A model generated the notes under the pieces. It did not search any database and was not told the origin of the DNA. It saw only the letters and a program-made list of their open reading frames with translations. 5,581 nucleotides of DNA from CAYQFQ01 sp964416925 (lineage in GTDB: Bacteria > Patescibacteriota > Minisyncoccia > Phycocordibacterales > GWA1-40-21): contig CAYQFQ010000041.1 in the NCBI GenBank assembly GCA_964416925.1, forward strand, positions 1 to 5,581, given 5' to 3'. Positions 5,452 through 5,581 of the stretch are shown in pieces (the stretch's first letter is position 1; each line of letters opens with the position of its first letter). The position numbers and the translations under genes were made by a program.

Positions 5452-5499
5452 CAAAATAAAATTACCACTATTAAGTGGTAATTTTATTTTGTGCCCCCG
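5444..5499. repeat. 26-bp perfect inverted repeat joining tRNA-Arg to an inverted tRNA 3' end
   Basis: Bases 5444-5469 are the exact reverse complement of 5474-5499, with a 4-base centre (ATTA). The left arm begins exactly at the first base of the tRNA acceptor 3' strand. The right arm ends exactly where the inverted copy of that strand begins. The inner part acts as a terminator; the outer 9 bases on each side are CGGGGGCAC and its complement. Confidence 0.92.
5453..5490. terminator. Bidirectional rho-independent terminator after tRNA-Arg
   Basis: The stem TTACCACT/AGTGGTAA (5462-5469 with 5474-5481, loop ATTA) is flanked by AAAATAAAA and TTTTATTTT, so it has the A-stem-T form on both strands. 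It would end the tRNA-Arg transcript on the plus strand and the inverted tRNA-like transcript on the minus strand. Confidence 0.8.
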
Positions 5500-5536
5500 A
5501 GTAAGCAAAAGATTTTGCTTACATGCAGGAATCGAA
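5491..5536 (-). pseudogene. Inverted tRNA-Arg 3'-end fragment interrupted by a 25-base hairpin
   Basis: Read on the minus strand, 5536-5525 (TTCGATTCCTGC) is identical to the T-loop and T-stem 3' strand of tRNA-Arg (5432-5443). 5499-5491 (CGGGGGCAC) is identical to its acceptor 3' strand, discriminator and next base. Between them lie 25 bases (5500-5524) carrying a perfect 10-bp hairpin (5501-5510 with 5513-5522, 2-base loop). The insertion falls exactly at the T-stem/acceptor junction. Bases before the T-loop (GAAGGG) do not form a proper T-stem with CCTGC, and no convincing anticodon arm is visible up to the window end. I therefore read it as a broken tRNA or tRNA-derived repeat; the 5' part, if any, lies beyond base 5581. 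Confidence 0.6.
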
Positions 5537-5581
5537 ACCCTTCTCCCATATTTACGAGTAATTCTGATTATGAGTAAATGG

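Noticed and set aside
5215..5508. Minus-strand 97-residue reading frame across the tRNA region
   Set aside because: It is an antisense reading of tRNA-Arg and the tRNA-like elements (the RQESNLHQ... and PLNYGG phrases are typical translations of antisense tRNA) and has no independent coding support.
5266..5581. Integron attC array or CRISPR array
   Set aside because: There are no regularly spaced direct repeats, no attC-type core sites, and no integrase or cas gene in the window. The similarity is explained by tRNA sequence.

Overview
The window looks like a chromosomal segment of a Patescibacteria/CPR bacterium, most likely Parcubacteria-like. The evidence is AT-rich DNA, tightly packed small genes, almost no Shine-Dalgarno sequences, a pilM-pilN-pilO cluster of the short CPR type, a two-helix protein resembling DUF5652, and a surface protein with thrombospondin-like repeats. 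The placement is inferred from gene content; no 16S gene is present. All reading frames fit the standard bacterial code.

Layout. Bases 3-1586 (+) hold the 3' part of a large membrane-anchored surface protein whose start lies outside the window. A bidirectional hairpin terminator (about 1593-1628) separates it from a convergent 80-aa two-helix membrane protein (1645-1887, -). That gene is divergent from a fused gene (1948-2718, +) joining a RuvX/YqgF nuclease domain to an EMAP/MetRS-C-terminal-type tRNA-binding domain. A promoter at 2727-2754 then starts a compact operon: pilM (2765-3850), pilN (3847-4371), pilO (4373-4921) and a small single-pass membrane protein (4923-5234) of no recognised family. 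These genes overlap by 4 bases or are separated by 1 base. PilM (cytoplasmic, actin-like), PilN and PilO should form the inner-membrane platform of a type IV pilus; the fourth protein is a candidate extra platform subunit.

The last 350 bases are the most unusual part. An intact tRNA-Arg(UCU) gene (5380-5451) lies between two broken tRNA-like pieces. Upstream (5266-5342), an exact copy of the first 19 bases of this tRNA runs into an unrelated hairpin-rich palindromic segment. Downstream, on the opposite strand, a T-arm (5525-5536) and the 3' acceptor end (5491-5499) of the same tRNA are separated by a 25-base hairpin placed exactly at the T-stem/acceptor junction. The intact tRNA and the inverted piece share a 26-bp perfect inverted repeat (5444-5499) containing a bidirectional terminator. 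This resembles a small tRNA-derived repeat cluster and is the best candidate here for something undescribed.

Predicted -10 boxes lie about 10 bases before the start codons of ruvX and pilM, and close to the 5' end of the tRNA. This suggests leaderless or nearly leaderless transcription, which would fit the missing ribosome-binding sites.
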